Source of the DNA: Phaeodactylum tricornutum CCAP 1055/1
Taxonomy: Eukaryota; Bacillariophyta; Bacillariophyceae; Surirellales; Neidiaceae
Length of the DNA stretch: 64,000 bases
NCBI RefSeq assembly: GCF_000150955.2
Contig: NC_011671.1
Coordinates: 1,178,001 to 1,242,000, forward strand
Reading direction: 5' to 3'
Notes under the pieces: generated by a model
Told to the model about the DNA's origin: nothing
What the model saw: only the letters and a program-made list of their open reading frames with translations
Database searches by the model: none
Shown here: piece by piece, positions 40,029-50,454 of the stretch
How positions within the stretch are numbered: position 1 is the stretch's first letter
Layout of the letters: every line of letters begins with the position of its first letter
Made by a program: the position numbers and the translations under genes

Positions 40029-41033
40029 TCATGTCTGGTTCGTCAAAAGCACAAACGCGATGCCAATTCCGAGCGTATTGATTACATCCTGGTGTCGGTT
40101 TACTAAATTCAAAAGCAATGAAACAGCACAAAGCTCCAAGCAAACCATACCTATAACAGATTGCATGGCAGCGATAGTCGATACCACCATGAGCATACGA
40201 TTCAAAGTCAGCATGGACGCCTGTGACAGTACTTTGCGCTTTACCAAAGACTGTAGAAAAAATTCCATAACGTAGGCGGTATTGAGACACAGCCAGAATA
40301 TTCGCCAGCAAGGCGTAGTCAGGAACGAGTTGATCGGCCGGTTTGTAGAGAGACCAACGGTCAAGTTCAAACCGTGCAAAATGACGTGCTTGTAAACCAG
40401 ATACTGAGCTTTCTTGATTCTGTACATCAGTGTCTCCGATACGGTACACTTCGCACTGGGGGTTTGTTGCCAGTTTCGACGAAAGGAGTGCACTGGAAAT
40501 CGGTCTCGCACACACCATGGCGCCGTCACTAACCATAACAAGGAGAAACGCAAGGCGAGCGTCACCGATTCGTTCCGAAAATTCGTCGCCGCATCGTCCA
40601 ACACGAAACGAATCGCATTCAAGTATAGGACTTGCCAAAGATTCAAGAATTGGTAGAATGAGTGTTCCATCATCTCCGCTTGAGTCACCATGGCTTTTTC
40701 CGACAAAGTCCCCGATTGACCGGGAGCATTGCGGACGTAGCGATGCGGAAAATCGCGCGCGGCCGTGACCGTGGTCAAAAGTCCCGAGCAACCGAGCACG
40801 ATATCGTAGGCGAAGGCAACCGTGGAGCTGCGTTGCCGATCAATTGTTGAACTTCCAAAAGCGAGCCAGAAAAAATGAAACGCCCCCGCCAATCTATGGC
40901 TCCAAGCGTGCCTATCGAGAAATAGCGTGGTCCAATGGAAAGCAGTGATGCCGCCGACCAGGATGAAAAACATTTGGAGCCCTTTCCAGGAGGAGTGAAA
41001 GGCGAGTTCGTTCCAAGTCGGTAGACTATACAT
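40029..41033 (-). CDS. Multipass membrane protein, unknown function
   Basis: 334 residues from the ATG at 41033. About seven or eight hydrophobic stretches can be seen, for example LQMFFILVGGITAFHWTTLF (about 19-38), VAFAYDIVLGCSGLLTTV, FYQFLNLWQVLYLNAI, LALRFSLLWLVTAPW, IFWLCLNTAYVMEFFL and SVIGMVCLELCAVSLLLNLV. Histidines recur in the loops (RHAWSHR, FPHRY, MMEHSFYQF, YKHVILHG), and could bind a metal or protons, but the spacing does not match the desaturase or hydroxylase His-box families. I do not recognise a family. It is divergent from the FHA gene. Confidence 0.7.
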   Translation of the reverse strand: MYSLPTWNELAFHSSWKGLQMFFILVGGITAFHWTTLFLDRHAWSHRLAGAFHFFWLAFGSSTIDRQRSSTVAFAYDIVLGCSGLLTTVTAARDFPHRYVRNAPGQSGTLSEKAMVTQAEMMEHSFYQFLNLWQVLYLNAIRFVLDDAATNFRNESVTLALRFSLLWLVTAPWCVRDRFPVHSFRRNWQQTPSAKCTVSETLMYRIKKAQYLVYKHVILHGLNLTVGLSTNRPINSFLTTPCWRIFWLCLNTAYVMEFFLQSLVKRKVLSQASMLTLNRMLMVVSTIAAMQSVIGMVCLELCAVSLLLNLVNRHQDVINTLGIGIAFVLLTNQT

Positions 41034-41435
41034 AGAACGTCGAGCGATATTAATACACCGGTGTATCGGCTATGCGCAGGATCGTTCGTTGCTCATTAAC
41101 AAGAATCTAAAGTTGCGGTCGACTGTGAATTCCATCGTCAAGCACTCACCGTCCTTAATTCGAATGTTCTTTTATACGGTAATTTGATAGGGCATGATTG
41201 TGGCAGAAACATGGGAAACAGCGTAGTACACACACCACTTATAAATAGCTCGTCCTTGTCAATTTTTCAATGGTATTTTTGGCATCCATTTGACCAGAGA
41301 GCATACTGGTACTGTACAAGTAGATACCGGCAGTTGCGTAGATCCTTGACCGTCTTCGATTCCTTGGTATGGGTGTATTGTTGACTATCTGTAATCTCAA
41401 TTTGATTCTTGTACTCGCTCTCTTGATTCTTACAA
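41034..41435. promoter_or_regulatory. Shared divergent intergenic region
   Basis: About 400 AT-rich bases between the membrane-protein and FHA start codons. A TTAATACACCGGTGTATCGG near-palindrome at 41050-41069 (ATACACCGGTGTAT core) is the most conspicuous sequence. Confidence 0.4.
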
Positions 41436-42860
41436 ATGCCAGAGATGGAACAGCCAATGAACGAATCGGTTCAATCCGAGACGAAGAGCGAAAATGCGGC
41501 AACGACGACCAACGACGAAACCGTCCCTGCCGATACCGAGGCATCGCGAAATGAGTCTGGCCAAGGAGGTGACTCGGCCAAGCCCATTGGATCGCGTGTC
41601 AATGACAGCTCTAGTCAAGGCATACTAGTGGGCGGGTCGAGCAAGAAGCGGGCGTACGCCTTACTCGACGGTTTCTTGCAAGATCCCAAAGACGATTCTC
41701 CTCCGGAACGGCTTTCCGTACCGGTGACACGCTTACCGGCAACGCTGGGGCGTACACACGCGACGTCCGAACCCAACTTTCTGGGATTGGGCAAAGCGAA
41801 AGCCATATCCCGACAACAGTGTCGAATCGACTATCGCGTAGTTTCTGGAACGCTAGGGCAGCTCCAAGCCAAACCCAACGAATTCACGTACCAGCCCAAC
41901 AAACTTGTCAAAGATGATTTCGTCAATCCGAACGACGAGGAATTAGACGAACAAGGCTTTTACACGATCACTTGTCTGGGAAAGAATCGCATTTTCGTCA
42001 ACGGGTACAAAGTGGAACAAGGAGAAACGGCCTTGCTCACTTCTGGGTCCGCCTTGAGGATTGCAAACTACTGTCTCTATTTCTTCTTGCCAGTCACTCG
42101 GTCCACCGCTACTATGCAGATTGGCAAAAAGCGCAAACGCAGCAGCGACGACTCGAGTAAGTCTTCGTCCCCTAAACGAACGAAACCAATTGCCGTGAAT
42201 GCTTCCACTGCATCTTCAACCTCCGTCCAAAAATCCAGCTCGACCACGTTACAGGCGGAACTGGACAGTCTCAGTACACAGGATTTACTCGATCAACTGA
42301 CGCATGCCATCGACTCGGGTGTATGGGAACGACGACACCAACTGATTGGTTCGACATTGGCGTTCCGTGCCGTTATGGTGGCTGCTGAAGATCCCGAGCT
42401 TCAGGACGCACCGACTGGTGTATCACGGGGTCAAGTCATGGATTGGATTGCCGATTCAGATACCTTTAGAAAGTGGGTGGAACAGATGGCCACCAAATTG
42501 GAACCAAAATCGTACCAATCCAGTATTACCAAAGCCATGGTCAAGGCAGAATATGAGCGCACATCGTCGACGGGGCGCTACATTAAATGGTTACTCCCGA
42601 AGCAATTTCGAAAATCGCCGGACCGGAAGGAAGAAGGGAAAAAAGAAAAGAAGCGAAAGCCCTCAGCTCAATTGAAGGACACTATTGGTACGAAACAAGA
42701 CGCGGGCTCGAAAAAACAAGAACTAGCCAAGGCGGAAGACGAAAGTGATGGTCAATCTAGTGATGGAGCTGATGAAAATGGAGACAACGGAGAAGAACGG
42801 GAAGATATCGACGACCCGGAGGAAGAAGGCGCAGATGCGGACGAGCAGTCGCAGACATAG
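41436..42860 (+). CDS. FHA-domain nuclear protein
   Basis: 474 residues. After an acidic, Thr/Asn-rich N-terminus, the FHA domain runs from about 85 to 230: RLPATLGRTH, then FLGLGKAKAISRQQCRIDY (the SRQ corresponds to the phospho-Thr-binding S-R-x block), GFYTITCLGKNRIFVNGYKVE and SALRIANYCLYFFLP. A 25-residue insert separates the two halves. A basic KKRKRSSDDSSK block is a plausible nuclear localisation signal. The C-terminal half has a conserved-looking helical segment (STQDLLDQLTHAIDSG) and ends in Lys-rich and Asp/Glu-rich tails. FHA domains bind phosphothreonine; the arrangement resembles plant FHA2-type transcription regulators. The exact role is inferred. Confidence 0.8.
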   Translation: MPEMEQPMNESVQSETKSENAATTTNDETVPADTEASRNESGQGGDSAKPIGSRVNDSSSQGILVGGSSKKRAYALLDGFLQDPKDDSPPERLSVPVTRLPATLGRTHATSEPNFLGLGKAKAISRQQCRIDYRVVSGTLGQLQAKPNEFTYQPNKLVKDDFVNPNDEELDEQGFYTITCLGKNRIFVNGYKVEQGETALLTSGSALRIANYCLYFFLPVTRSTATMQIGKKRKRSSDDSSKSSSPKRTKPIAVNASTASSTSVQKSSSTTLQAELDSLSTQDLLDQLTHAIDSGVWERRHQLIGSTLAFRAVMVAAEDPELQDAPTGVSRGQVMDWIADSDTFRKWVEQMATKLEPKSYQSSITKAMVKAEYERTSSTGRYIKWLLPKQFRKSPDRKEEGKKEKKRKPSAQLKDTIGTKQDAGSKKQELAKAEDESDGQSSDGADENGDNGEEREDIDDPEEEGADADEQSQT

Positions 42861-43134
42861 CAAAGATATTGTATTCGTCAGGGGCTTGCATTTTCTATCA
42901 ATCACTTTATTCCTATCAGCGTCCATTCGACGTAAGCGTTTGCTGTCACTGTTTTGCTATCTAAACTGAAAATTTGCAATTGCTGCATTTGTTGTAAGCT
43001 ATCTCGAAAAATAACGGCAACAATCGGAGCCATCGGAAGCCATTACTTGAAAGTTCTTTGATTCAAAGTATTACATTCCTCCGGCTGCGTCTCACATGCT
43101 CGCTCCCTTCTGCCAAAGTGTGTCATTGACCGGA

Positions 43135-44544
43135 TCACCCAATGAGTCGAATGCGGTACATATTAGGCCATAGCTTTCCCGTGACCCACAATTCGTCGGG
43201 TACGTCGGTCAAGGCAATCCCATTGAGGACATCGGCACTGTTTGGTCGATTTAGAAACAGCGTGGTTAAATCGTACACGGTCGTGACAAAACCCGTTTCG
43301 GGCTGAATCCGTATTAGCACATCCTGCATCCAAACATTGGCGAGCAAGGTCCGCGAATTCACATCCCATTCCAATTCGTTGATGAGATTGAGTGTAGAGG
43401 GGTTGGATGTTGCCGTATTTTGCATCGTCACGGGCACCTTGGCGATTTCTTGAAATTCCACGTTCCAGGTGTGGACAAAGGTCGACCCGTCCGTGACGTA
43501 AAAAATGTTTTGGTCAGCCCGGTAGGTAATGCCCCATCCTTCCGTGTTGGAAGTTTTATAGGTAAAGTTGGAGAGTTGTACCAAGGTGGTAGGGTCGTAG
43601 ACAAAGCCAGTTTGTTCTTTCCATGTCAATTGAACCAAACGCCCTTCTTGGGCGAGACTGTCGACGTAGTAGGTAAGACCTTCGCCGAAGAATTGACTTT
43701 GTAATTCCGTCTTTAGTAGAACTCCCCCCGTGGCAACGTCAACGATCCGAACGTCCGACGCTCCGTACAATCCGGTACTTTCGTACATTTTGCTGGTCGT
43801 ACTAGTCGTGCTGGCGGTAGTAGTACGATCATCCGGTACCGATTGCAAACCTTGTGTAAAAGCGTTGGCGTCGTGCGGAACCGTTTCCAACAATTCGAAC
43901 GTTCCCATGGTCGTAATGTTCCGTCGTGGTGGCGGCTTTGTCTGTATGCAAGTGTAGGCGAAAAGGAAAGAGAGAAAAACAAGCAGTGAGTACATGGTCC
44001 GTGTTTGCTGGTTATGGACACGGTAGTTTCCGGTCGAGTGCTTGTTCCTGGCTGTGGCCGAAAGACGCACCGACGGTCGCAGCGAGGGGCTGGCAGTGGG
44101 GGTCGTTGTGGAGGGCGCGGAGGACAAAGGTTCCGCCGTCCCCTGAGAGGATTGGGCACTGGATTGCTGCGTCGGCACCGAAGATATTTGGAAGCCACCG
44201 CTGTTGTTGTTATTACTATGTTCGTTGTTGTCGTCGTCTCTACCGTGTTCCGTATGATTGGTACGTACCGGAGCAGCTGTGGAAGCATCGTTGGTAGTCG
44301 TCGTCGTCGTAGTAGTAGTACTACCAGTGTTGCTGTCGTGATTCGTGTCGGGCAAGAGCACCGCAAGGAGAACGACGGCAACGATCAACAACGTGGCAAT
44401 CAGAGCCGCCCCGTAGGCAATATTGCGTTTGTTCCATCGTCTATGGGACCCATCCGGTCGGGCCGCCATACGTCGCTGTTGATCGTCGTTGTAATTGTCT
44501 AAACAAGAAGAGGCTTTTTTGCTCGGTCGTCGCCGTGCCGGCAT
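43135..44544 (-). CDS. Glutaminyl-peptide cyclotransferase (plant/bacterial type), membrane-anchored
   Basis: 469 residues from the ATG at 44544; upstream the frame only begins with TTG. A basic N-terminus and one membrane segment (about 44-66, YGAALIATLLIVAVVLLAVLL) give a type II topology. A long low-complexity stalk follows (Thr runs, Asn runs, Ser/Pro). The catalytic beta-propeller covers roughly the last 250 residues: LETVPHDANAFTQGL, YESTGLYGASDVRIVD, FFGEGLTYY, EGWGITYR, FYVTDGS, LNLINELEWD, ANVWMQD and DVLNGIA, all standard for Glu_cyclase_2. It should convert N-terminal Gln to pyroglutamate on secreted proteins. A second hydrophobic patch (TMYSLLVFLSFLFAYTCIQ) just before the propeller is odd and could be an unspliced intron. 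Confidence 0.85.
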   Translation of the reverse strand: MPARRRPSKKASSCLDNYNDDQQRRMAARPDGSHRRWNKRNIAYGAALIATLLIVAVVLLAVLLPDTNHDSNTGSTTTTTTTTTNDASTAAPVRTNHTEHGRDDDNNEHSNNNNSGGFQISSVPTQQSSAQSSQGTAEPLSSAPSTTTPTASPSLRPSVRLSATARNKHSTGNYRVHNQQTRTMYSLLVFLSFLFAYTCIQTKPPPRRNITTMGTFELLETVPHDANAFTQGLQSVPDDRTTTASTTSTTSKMYESTGLYGASDVRIVDVATGGVLLKTELQSQFFGEGLTYYVDSLAQEGRLVQLTWKEQTGFVYDPTTLVQLSNFTYKTSNTEGWGITYRADQNIFYVTDGSTFVHTWNVEFQEIAKVPVTMQNTATSNPSTLNLINELEWDVNSRTLLANVWMQDVLIRIQPETGFVTTVYDLTTLFLNRPNSADVLNGIALTDVPDELWVTGKLWPNMYRIRLIG

Positions 44545-45732
44545 ACTGATTTTCCCTGTTTTTTGCGGCGGGGGGGGGTGTGCGGGGTCGCGAGTTGCGT
44601 ACGCTCCAAGTCTGTCCAAACCGAGAGGGCAGTTTGTTCACCGTCGATTTTACGTCCGAATTCCCCGAGTGTCGTGTGTGTGTGTATCGTCGGTATTGGC
44701 CGTACGCTGGCGTGGTGCTTGGAAAGAAAGCAAGGGAGTGATTGTTGACCGGTGACAATCAACCTTCAATTTGCTTGAGCACACAAGCACACACCGTACA
44801 GAATCGTGCCAAGGACCTCCCAGAATGCCTAAAATGCAAGTCGGAGTCGATTTGGTTTCGGGTACGGTTTCGAAACAGTCCTTGGGTGAGACACGTTTCC
44901 TATGTTGGTTGACTGTCTGTGTGTACCATAGTTCGGGGCGGTCTCGACTTGGTTGTGCTTGTCTTGTTGTTGCTCGGTTCGTCTGCTCGTCCGCTCGTCT
45001 GCACATTCCGTTTCTATCGAAGGACAGTGACCTGCCGCCCGACTCCGGAACCCCGCCCTCCAGTTGGCCTCGTTTCCGTGGGAAGCAACCCGGTTTGGGC
45101 CGAGTCCTCACGCGCGCCGGGAACATCCGGTTTGATAGAAAATAGGGGAATAGAATATATAAATAGGTATTTCCCCGAAAGGCCGAAATCTCAACGGAAA
45201 CGCTTGTTAACAACTCTAAATGCGTTGGGAACTTGTTCATCCGCATCTTCGACCAATATTTATGTACGTTTGTTCCCAACCGCCGTTAGTACGGTTATCT
45301 GTGGGGAGACCTCGTTTTGTAGACTCCCCAGCTAACAAAGTGTCCCGAGATGGCTAGGTAGTCCGGGGGTCGCTAGCACCAAAGATCTGTCGTACTGTTC
45401 CCCCATCTGGGCTATGCTAGAGACTCAGGCACGCTGGAAAGTACAATTTCACGGGCCTACCGGCAGAAAAAGCGGTAGTCACACTTCGTGGAATCTCCGG
45501 GGGGAAAGTGCTGACAGTATCGCAGTACAAATATGCGAGAGATGATTCTCTTCACTCTCTCCTCTAGGACCAGTAGCTTTTCTTTCCTCTTTCGTAGGTG
45601 AACACTACTATCCCGACACGGACACACGGATCATTCGCTTCCAATTCCGGAGAGGTAATTACATACACCCATTAACAGAGTTGACTCGTGTGTGCGGATT
45701 GGCGTTCGTCTCGACGAGGCGTCGCGGTGCAC
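44545..45732. promoter_or_regulatory. Long divergent intergenic region
   Basis: About 1.2 kb between the glutaminyl cyclase and the PDZ-SYLF gene. It holds a G9 run at 44570-44578 and a TATATAAATA word at 45156-45165. Two overlapping open frames of about 125 and 210 codons on opposite strands occur around 44650-45280, but neither resembles a protein family, and Cys/Arg/Ser-rich composition suggests chance. Confidence 0.4.
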
Positions 45733-48700
45733 ATGTCCTTCTTGGCACGGTTCCAAGCGGACGCATCCAACGCCTACAAGGACTTTTACAGCAACTGGTT
45801 TCTGGGAGACGATGCGGGAAAATCAGCAACACTCACGTTGGTGTTGCAACCCCAGAGCTTACCAGCACGCAGCAACAATAGTGGTAGCAGTAGTGTTCGC
45901 CCCAACAACGTCGCACGTCTTGATCTCGGCATGACCTTTCTCGAAATCAACGGCCGCGCCTACGTCAAGACCGTCACGCCAGATTCCCCCGCCGCTCGGG
46001 CCGGCGTAATGCCCCAGGACGCCGTACAGTGTGCCACCGTCTTTCCGCAAGCCTGGATGGCGTACGGTGAACCCACGGCGACGGAACACGCGACCCGCTG
46101 CGTAGTGCGGATGGAACAGCAAGGTGTCCGGATATCCTACGACGAACTGCGTGCCTTACTGGCCGAAGCCATGGATCCCACACAGGCCCCCTTTTTGTCC
46201 CCCACCACGGCATCCAAATTCGCCGCCACCGGCTCTGCCTGGAGTGGACCTCCCATTCCCTCCTCCGTCAACGCTTGTGTTCCCATGGAGTCCGCTACGG
46301 AAACCTCCGAAGATGGGTACATCACCACCACTACCTTGGCCAACGGGACCGTCCGCCGACCCAGTTCGCCCTTTTCTGGACAAGCTCCCCGACCCGTTGT
46401 CTTTTGTTTTCGTCGCGTTCGGCAGCGCAGCAAAACAACCGCACATTTTGGTTTCCCCAGTTCGCGCCTCGATGACGAATGCGATTTCGCCACGTCCTTG
46501 GTCAAACGACTCGCACCAACCGCGGATATGGAAACACCCCTCCCGGATACCTGGGACGAACTGGTACACGACGGAACCGATTGGTTGCTGGGACGGGGCA
46601 GCATCCTTCCACCCAAAGTGGTGGTCGCTAATTTGAGTAGCACTAGCCGCACCGGCAGCGATGACCACAACAATATACATAATCAGGGATCGTCACAATA
46701 CCCACCACCGCATGCCGACACCACCAACGACGATGATAACAACGGCATTCCACTGGACGATTTCGAAAAGGAACGCGCCCAAAAATTGGCCCTCTTGCGT
46801 TCCCGCATGGCGGCCGAATCCTTACTAGTCGACCGGACGGACGACGTGGAAGCCGTTACCATACGAGGAATGATCCAAAAGGCTGTTGGGCTCGCCTTTA
46901 TCCGCGCCAGTAAAATTGTACTGGGTGTGTCGGTACACGGTGGTAGCGGGATTGTCATTGCACGCCTCTCGGATGGTACTTGGAGTGCCCCATCGGCGAT
47001 TGGTACCTTTGGAATGGGACTCGGACTACAATTCGGGCTCGAGTGTGCCGAATACATATTCATTCTTCAAACTACCGAGGCACTGGATCATTTCCGGCGG
47101 GGCGACTCCTTCACTGTGGGTGGGAACGTCGGAGCAGCCTTTGCCGGCCTCGGACGAGAAGCTTATGGGGCAGCAAGCGTGGGGGTTGGTTGCGGCAACC
47201 CCGACGTGGTGAAGGAGGATGAATACAACGACAACGACAGCCGGGAAGACGAAACTAGACCGCACAGTTTCGGCATTGCTCCCATAGTGGCATACGCCAA
47301 ATCACAAGGTTTGTACATTGGAGTGTCACTGGAAGGATCGCGCATTTTTGTTCGTGACGACATCAACGGACGCACCTACAAGTTTGCCGCGAATCGGGAC
47401 GTGACGGCCAACGATATATTAACCGGAAAAGTTTCGACTCCGCCCGAAGCAGAGGAATTGTATGCGGCATTGCATAGCGTCGAGTTCACACACGAAATGT
47501 CTTGCTTGCCGCGACCACCTCAAGTCCTGCGGAAGGACTCGGCCCACGGGTGGTACTTTAACGAATCAACACTGGTAAATCAAGTAGAAAAGCCTCCGCC
47601 TCCGTCGTCCAAGAAAATTTTCAAATTTCTATCCAGTTTGAATAAGGAAGAAGCCGAAGAGTGCGAAACATTTGAAACACAGTTCAAGAACTTTTTGTAT
47701 GGTGGAGTGTCGGTGCAACGCTTGGTTCCGGATTCGGAGGGGCGATCGGGACGAACTGGAAAAGAACGACGAACGTTGTGGCTGATGCTTCCGGAGACTG
47801 GATCGTTGCGACTAGGATTTGTATCGAAATTGAGCGACGGCGAAGGTCTCCTATCCAATGAAAGCAGTACACAGCGCGCTCAGCGAGACGATCCCAGCCG
47901 CGGGTCGGGAATTGATGGTGATGTCGGTACCGTTGGCTCCGAAGAAGTGACGTTAGATTCCGCCGTGCGCATAAAGGTACGTTCGTATTTTGATGGAACG
48001 AGTCGTAATAGCCACATTCTGACATTTTCGTACCTTACAAAATTGCTTTGTTTCTCTTAGGATGTGAGCTCAACCATTGGACACATTCGAACAGGGAACG
48101 TACAGCTATCGCACAAACATTCTTTAGCCTTAACGGACGTTATAACTCTATCGCAAGAGCCACTGGTTCCGGTTCGCTTCAAAGGCGAAGATAAGATGGA
48201 GCATCTCCGAGTTATCTCGATCCAGGACGTTTCGGGAACGGCACTGATCTTTTTAGCCAACAACTTTCGCGAGGCGGAATTGTTGGTTTGTGGCCTTAAG
48301 TTACTGCTGGAACGCGAAGCCACTCGTCTTGGAATTCGAGGAGGTGTTCCAATGTCGAAGTTTGGAGAGCGAACTTCTGCCGGTGCTGTTTCACCGTCGG
48401 CCGCTCGCGGATATCAAGATTTGTCAACGCCCCCCAGCCATGTTTCCGGAACCAGGGCCTCCAAGAAGTCGTCAGGTTACGCCGCGTCTGATGTTGGTGA
48501 AGCTAGCGTGACCCATGTCAACCATCCCATACTTGGTAATCGACCACTCGATCGCAAAACATGGGGTGACGTGCCGGGGCGACAATATATGCGTGGACAA
48601 GCGGCCGCCATGATAGAAGCCAATAGTCATCGCCACAATGAGCAAGGTGTTCCACAATACACACACGGCAAACTACTTGTTCGTGAAATTGTAAAAGACG

Positions 48701-49767
48701 TGCGTCTTCTTTCTCCTTTGACGCTATGTCGAGTATTGCTGTTGGATTCGGCTTCGCCGGCAATAAAGAAATGGGAAAAAGATAGGGGAGACTGTGGGAT
48801 TGACAGAACACGCTGGAGTTTCCCTCCTTCTACTTCGCGTGAGCGGGAGCAGCAGTCTTCGGAGTACCAGCTGATAGTATCCGGGAGTATGGCCGGAGCA
48901 TACCGAACGATCTCATTTGATCGTCCTCGATATGGATCACTTGTTCGCTTGTCGGAGACTCACACAGTGGAAGCTGACGATTCGAATAGACTGTCGTTCA
49001 CCGTGACGGAGCGCAACCCTCGTCGTGGCTTTTCTATACAGATACGGGTTCACTTTCGTGTACATCGTGAGAAATCGTGCGAGGCTAGTGTTCTGGCCAA
49101 CATTCGCCCGGTCGGAAAGGACATGTCAAATCAAGCCGCAGTGCACAAGGCTTTCGAGTTGGTAATTGATGAGATTAGAGCACGATATGGTCTCACCGAC
49201 GGCGGGCTAATCGCTGGTCTTATCAGCGTAGTGAAGAGCATGGCCGTAGAATCCAATACTAGCGATGCGAATGATAACAAGATTCCGCGTCCCTTCTCCC
49301 GAACTCTCCCAAACGGCGAACAGGGCAAGGTAGATTCAAAGGAATTGTCAATTCCCAAAAAGAATTCCACAACAGAATCGGGTTTGGTTTCCTTTGAGGA
49401 CATGTTGAAATGCGGGCCGCGAGGTCTACTGCGTCAAAGTCCAGATACAAACCTGACTTGGCCTAACGATCTCCCATCGACACCGAGCTTGTTACATCAA
49501 GTTCCTGAGATAGATCCGGCCAAGCGCGTGGCTGGGCAAGGCTCGACATTGACAAAATTGGAAATTTCGACGTCTCCGTCGCCAGAGAAAGATTCTGTTT
49601 TGATCGAAGTGAAACCCTTACCAAAGATTCGCCTAAGCCTCATGCCGTCGCCCCGTGAAGCAGACGAAGACAAATCCAGCACGAGTTCGCCAGTACCCTC
49701 GCACCCCGTAAAGAAGAAAAAGGGACAATCGCGAAGAAGGAAAACGAGCTCCTCCTATATGAGATAA
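45733..49767 (+). CDS. PDZ-SYLF (Ysc84-like) protein with C-terminal PH/VASt-like region
   Basis: Exon 1 is 45733-47976, intron 47977-48060 (84 bp, AAAG|GTACGT...TCTCTTAG), exon 2 48061-49767; about 1,316 residues. Splicing joins AVRIK to DVSSTIGHIR. A PDZ-like domain lies near residues 55-130 (LGMTFLEINGRAYVKTVTPDSPA). A SYLF domain starts about 380: MIQKAVGLAFIRASKIV, GSGIVIARLSDGTWSAPSAI, GLGLQFGLECAEYIFIL, and a VGVGCGNP...IAYAKSQGLYIGVSLEG end. SYLF domains bind phosphoinositides and actin regulators. Exon 2 begins with a PH-like block (LALTDVITLSQEP...VRFKGEDKMEHLRVI) and later a segment (YTHGKLLVREIV...HTVEADDSNRLSFTV) reminiscent of VASt/GRAM lipid-transfer proteins. The C-terminus is Ser/Pro/Lys-rich. 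The last assignments are tentative. The frame before 45733 starts only with a GTG. Confidence 0.8.
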
Positions 49768-49929
49768 TCTGCTGCAAGTTAGCGTCCTCTCACAAAAATA
49801 CCGAAAGGGAGCTCTTAAGAAATTAATCTAGATCTTAGATGAATGTACGTTGGTAATGCCGATTTTCTGTGAAACAACGCAGCAGATTCATTCGGGGAAG
49901 GCCTGCGCTGGGTGCACTTTGATGGGTGT

Positions 49930-50454
49930 TCAGTCGTGCTCGGCAAATTTCTGTAAAGCTTCCCGAATCGCTGCCTGAACTTGTGGCTTGGAGTTACGCC
50001 CGGTAACAGCTGGGGTGGATGCCAGAATCGTCCTGCCATCTGTAGCAATAATCCGAACGTACCCCCAATCCGAACGGGCCAAAGGTCCTCCCCATGCCTT
50101 CATGGCCTGGTTGTAGCCACAATCGTTTCGATCCCACGTATTGAACGCGACCGGCACAAAGTGTGTTTGAATCAAGCGTGCAATGCTGGGTTCAGCAAAG
50201 ATGTACTTTCCCGCATCCACTACACCGGCACAGCCCGGCCATTCCACGAAATTGGCAAAGATCGGTTTGCCAGACGTTTGGCTTTGCTTCAACGCTGAAG
50301 CAAAATCCCCATGCTTCCCATCAGGTGTAAGGTTGGCGTACGAAAGGATTCCGAGCTCGATTGGCTGTTTGTCCTTACTCACAACATGCCCTTCGACTTC
50401 GTTGTTCTTGGACTGAACACCCCCCTTTGCGTGTTTCCGAAAGCGCTGCATCAT
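49930..50454 (-). CDS. Thioredoxin-fold protein (thioredoxin_7-like)
   Basis: 174 residues from the ATG at 50454; the frame extends 14 codons to a TTG, which is not used here. After a basic N-terminus, FASALKQSQTSGKPIFANFVEWPGCAGV gives the beta-alpha-beta start of a thioredoxin fold, followed by FAEPSIARLIQTHFVPVAFNTWDRND and VRIIATDGRTI. The usual CxxC is reduced to a single Cys in WPGCAG, so disulphide reductase activity is doubtful; a peroxiredoxin-like or structural role is possible. The resemblance is to the thioredoxin_7/DUF255-type group. Its 3' end is convergent with the PDZ-SYLF gene, 162 bp apart. Confidence 0.6.
   Translation of the reverse strand: MMQRFRKHAKGGVQSKNNEVEGHVVSKDKQPIELGILSYANLTPDGKHGDFASALKQSQTSGKPIFANFVEWPGCAGVVDAGKYIFAEPSIARLIQTHFVPVAFNTWDRNDCGYNQAMKAWGGPLARSDWGYVRIIATDGRTILASTPAVTGRNSKPQVQAAIREALQKFAEHD

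Noticed and set aside
39877-40791. 304-codon minus-strand ORF overlapping the multipass membrane protein
   Set aside because: It lies in another frame of the same strand, lacks the hydrophobic periodicity and looks like a shadow of the 40029-41033 gene.
45156-45165. TATATAAATA as a TATA box for the PDZ-SYLF gene
   Set aside because: It is about 570 bp from the ATG and diatom promoters often lack TATA; a single AT-rich word is weak support.
44650-45280. Overlapping ORFs of about 125 (plus) and 210 (minus) codons in the glutaminyl cyclase/PDZ-SYLF spacer
   Set aside because: Composition is Cys/Arg/Ser-rich, no family resemblance, no signal or conserved-looking core, and both read the same DNA on opposite strands.
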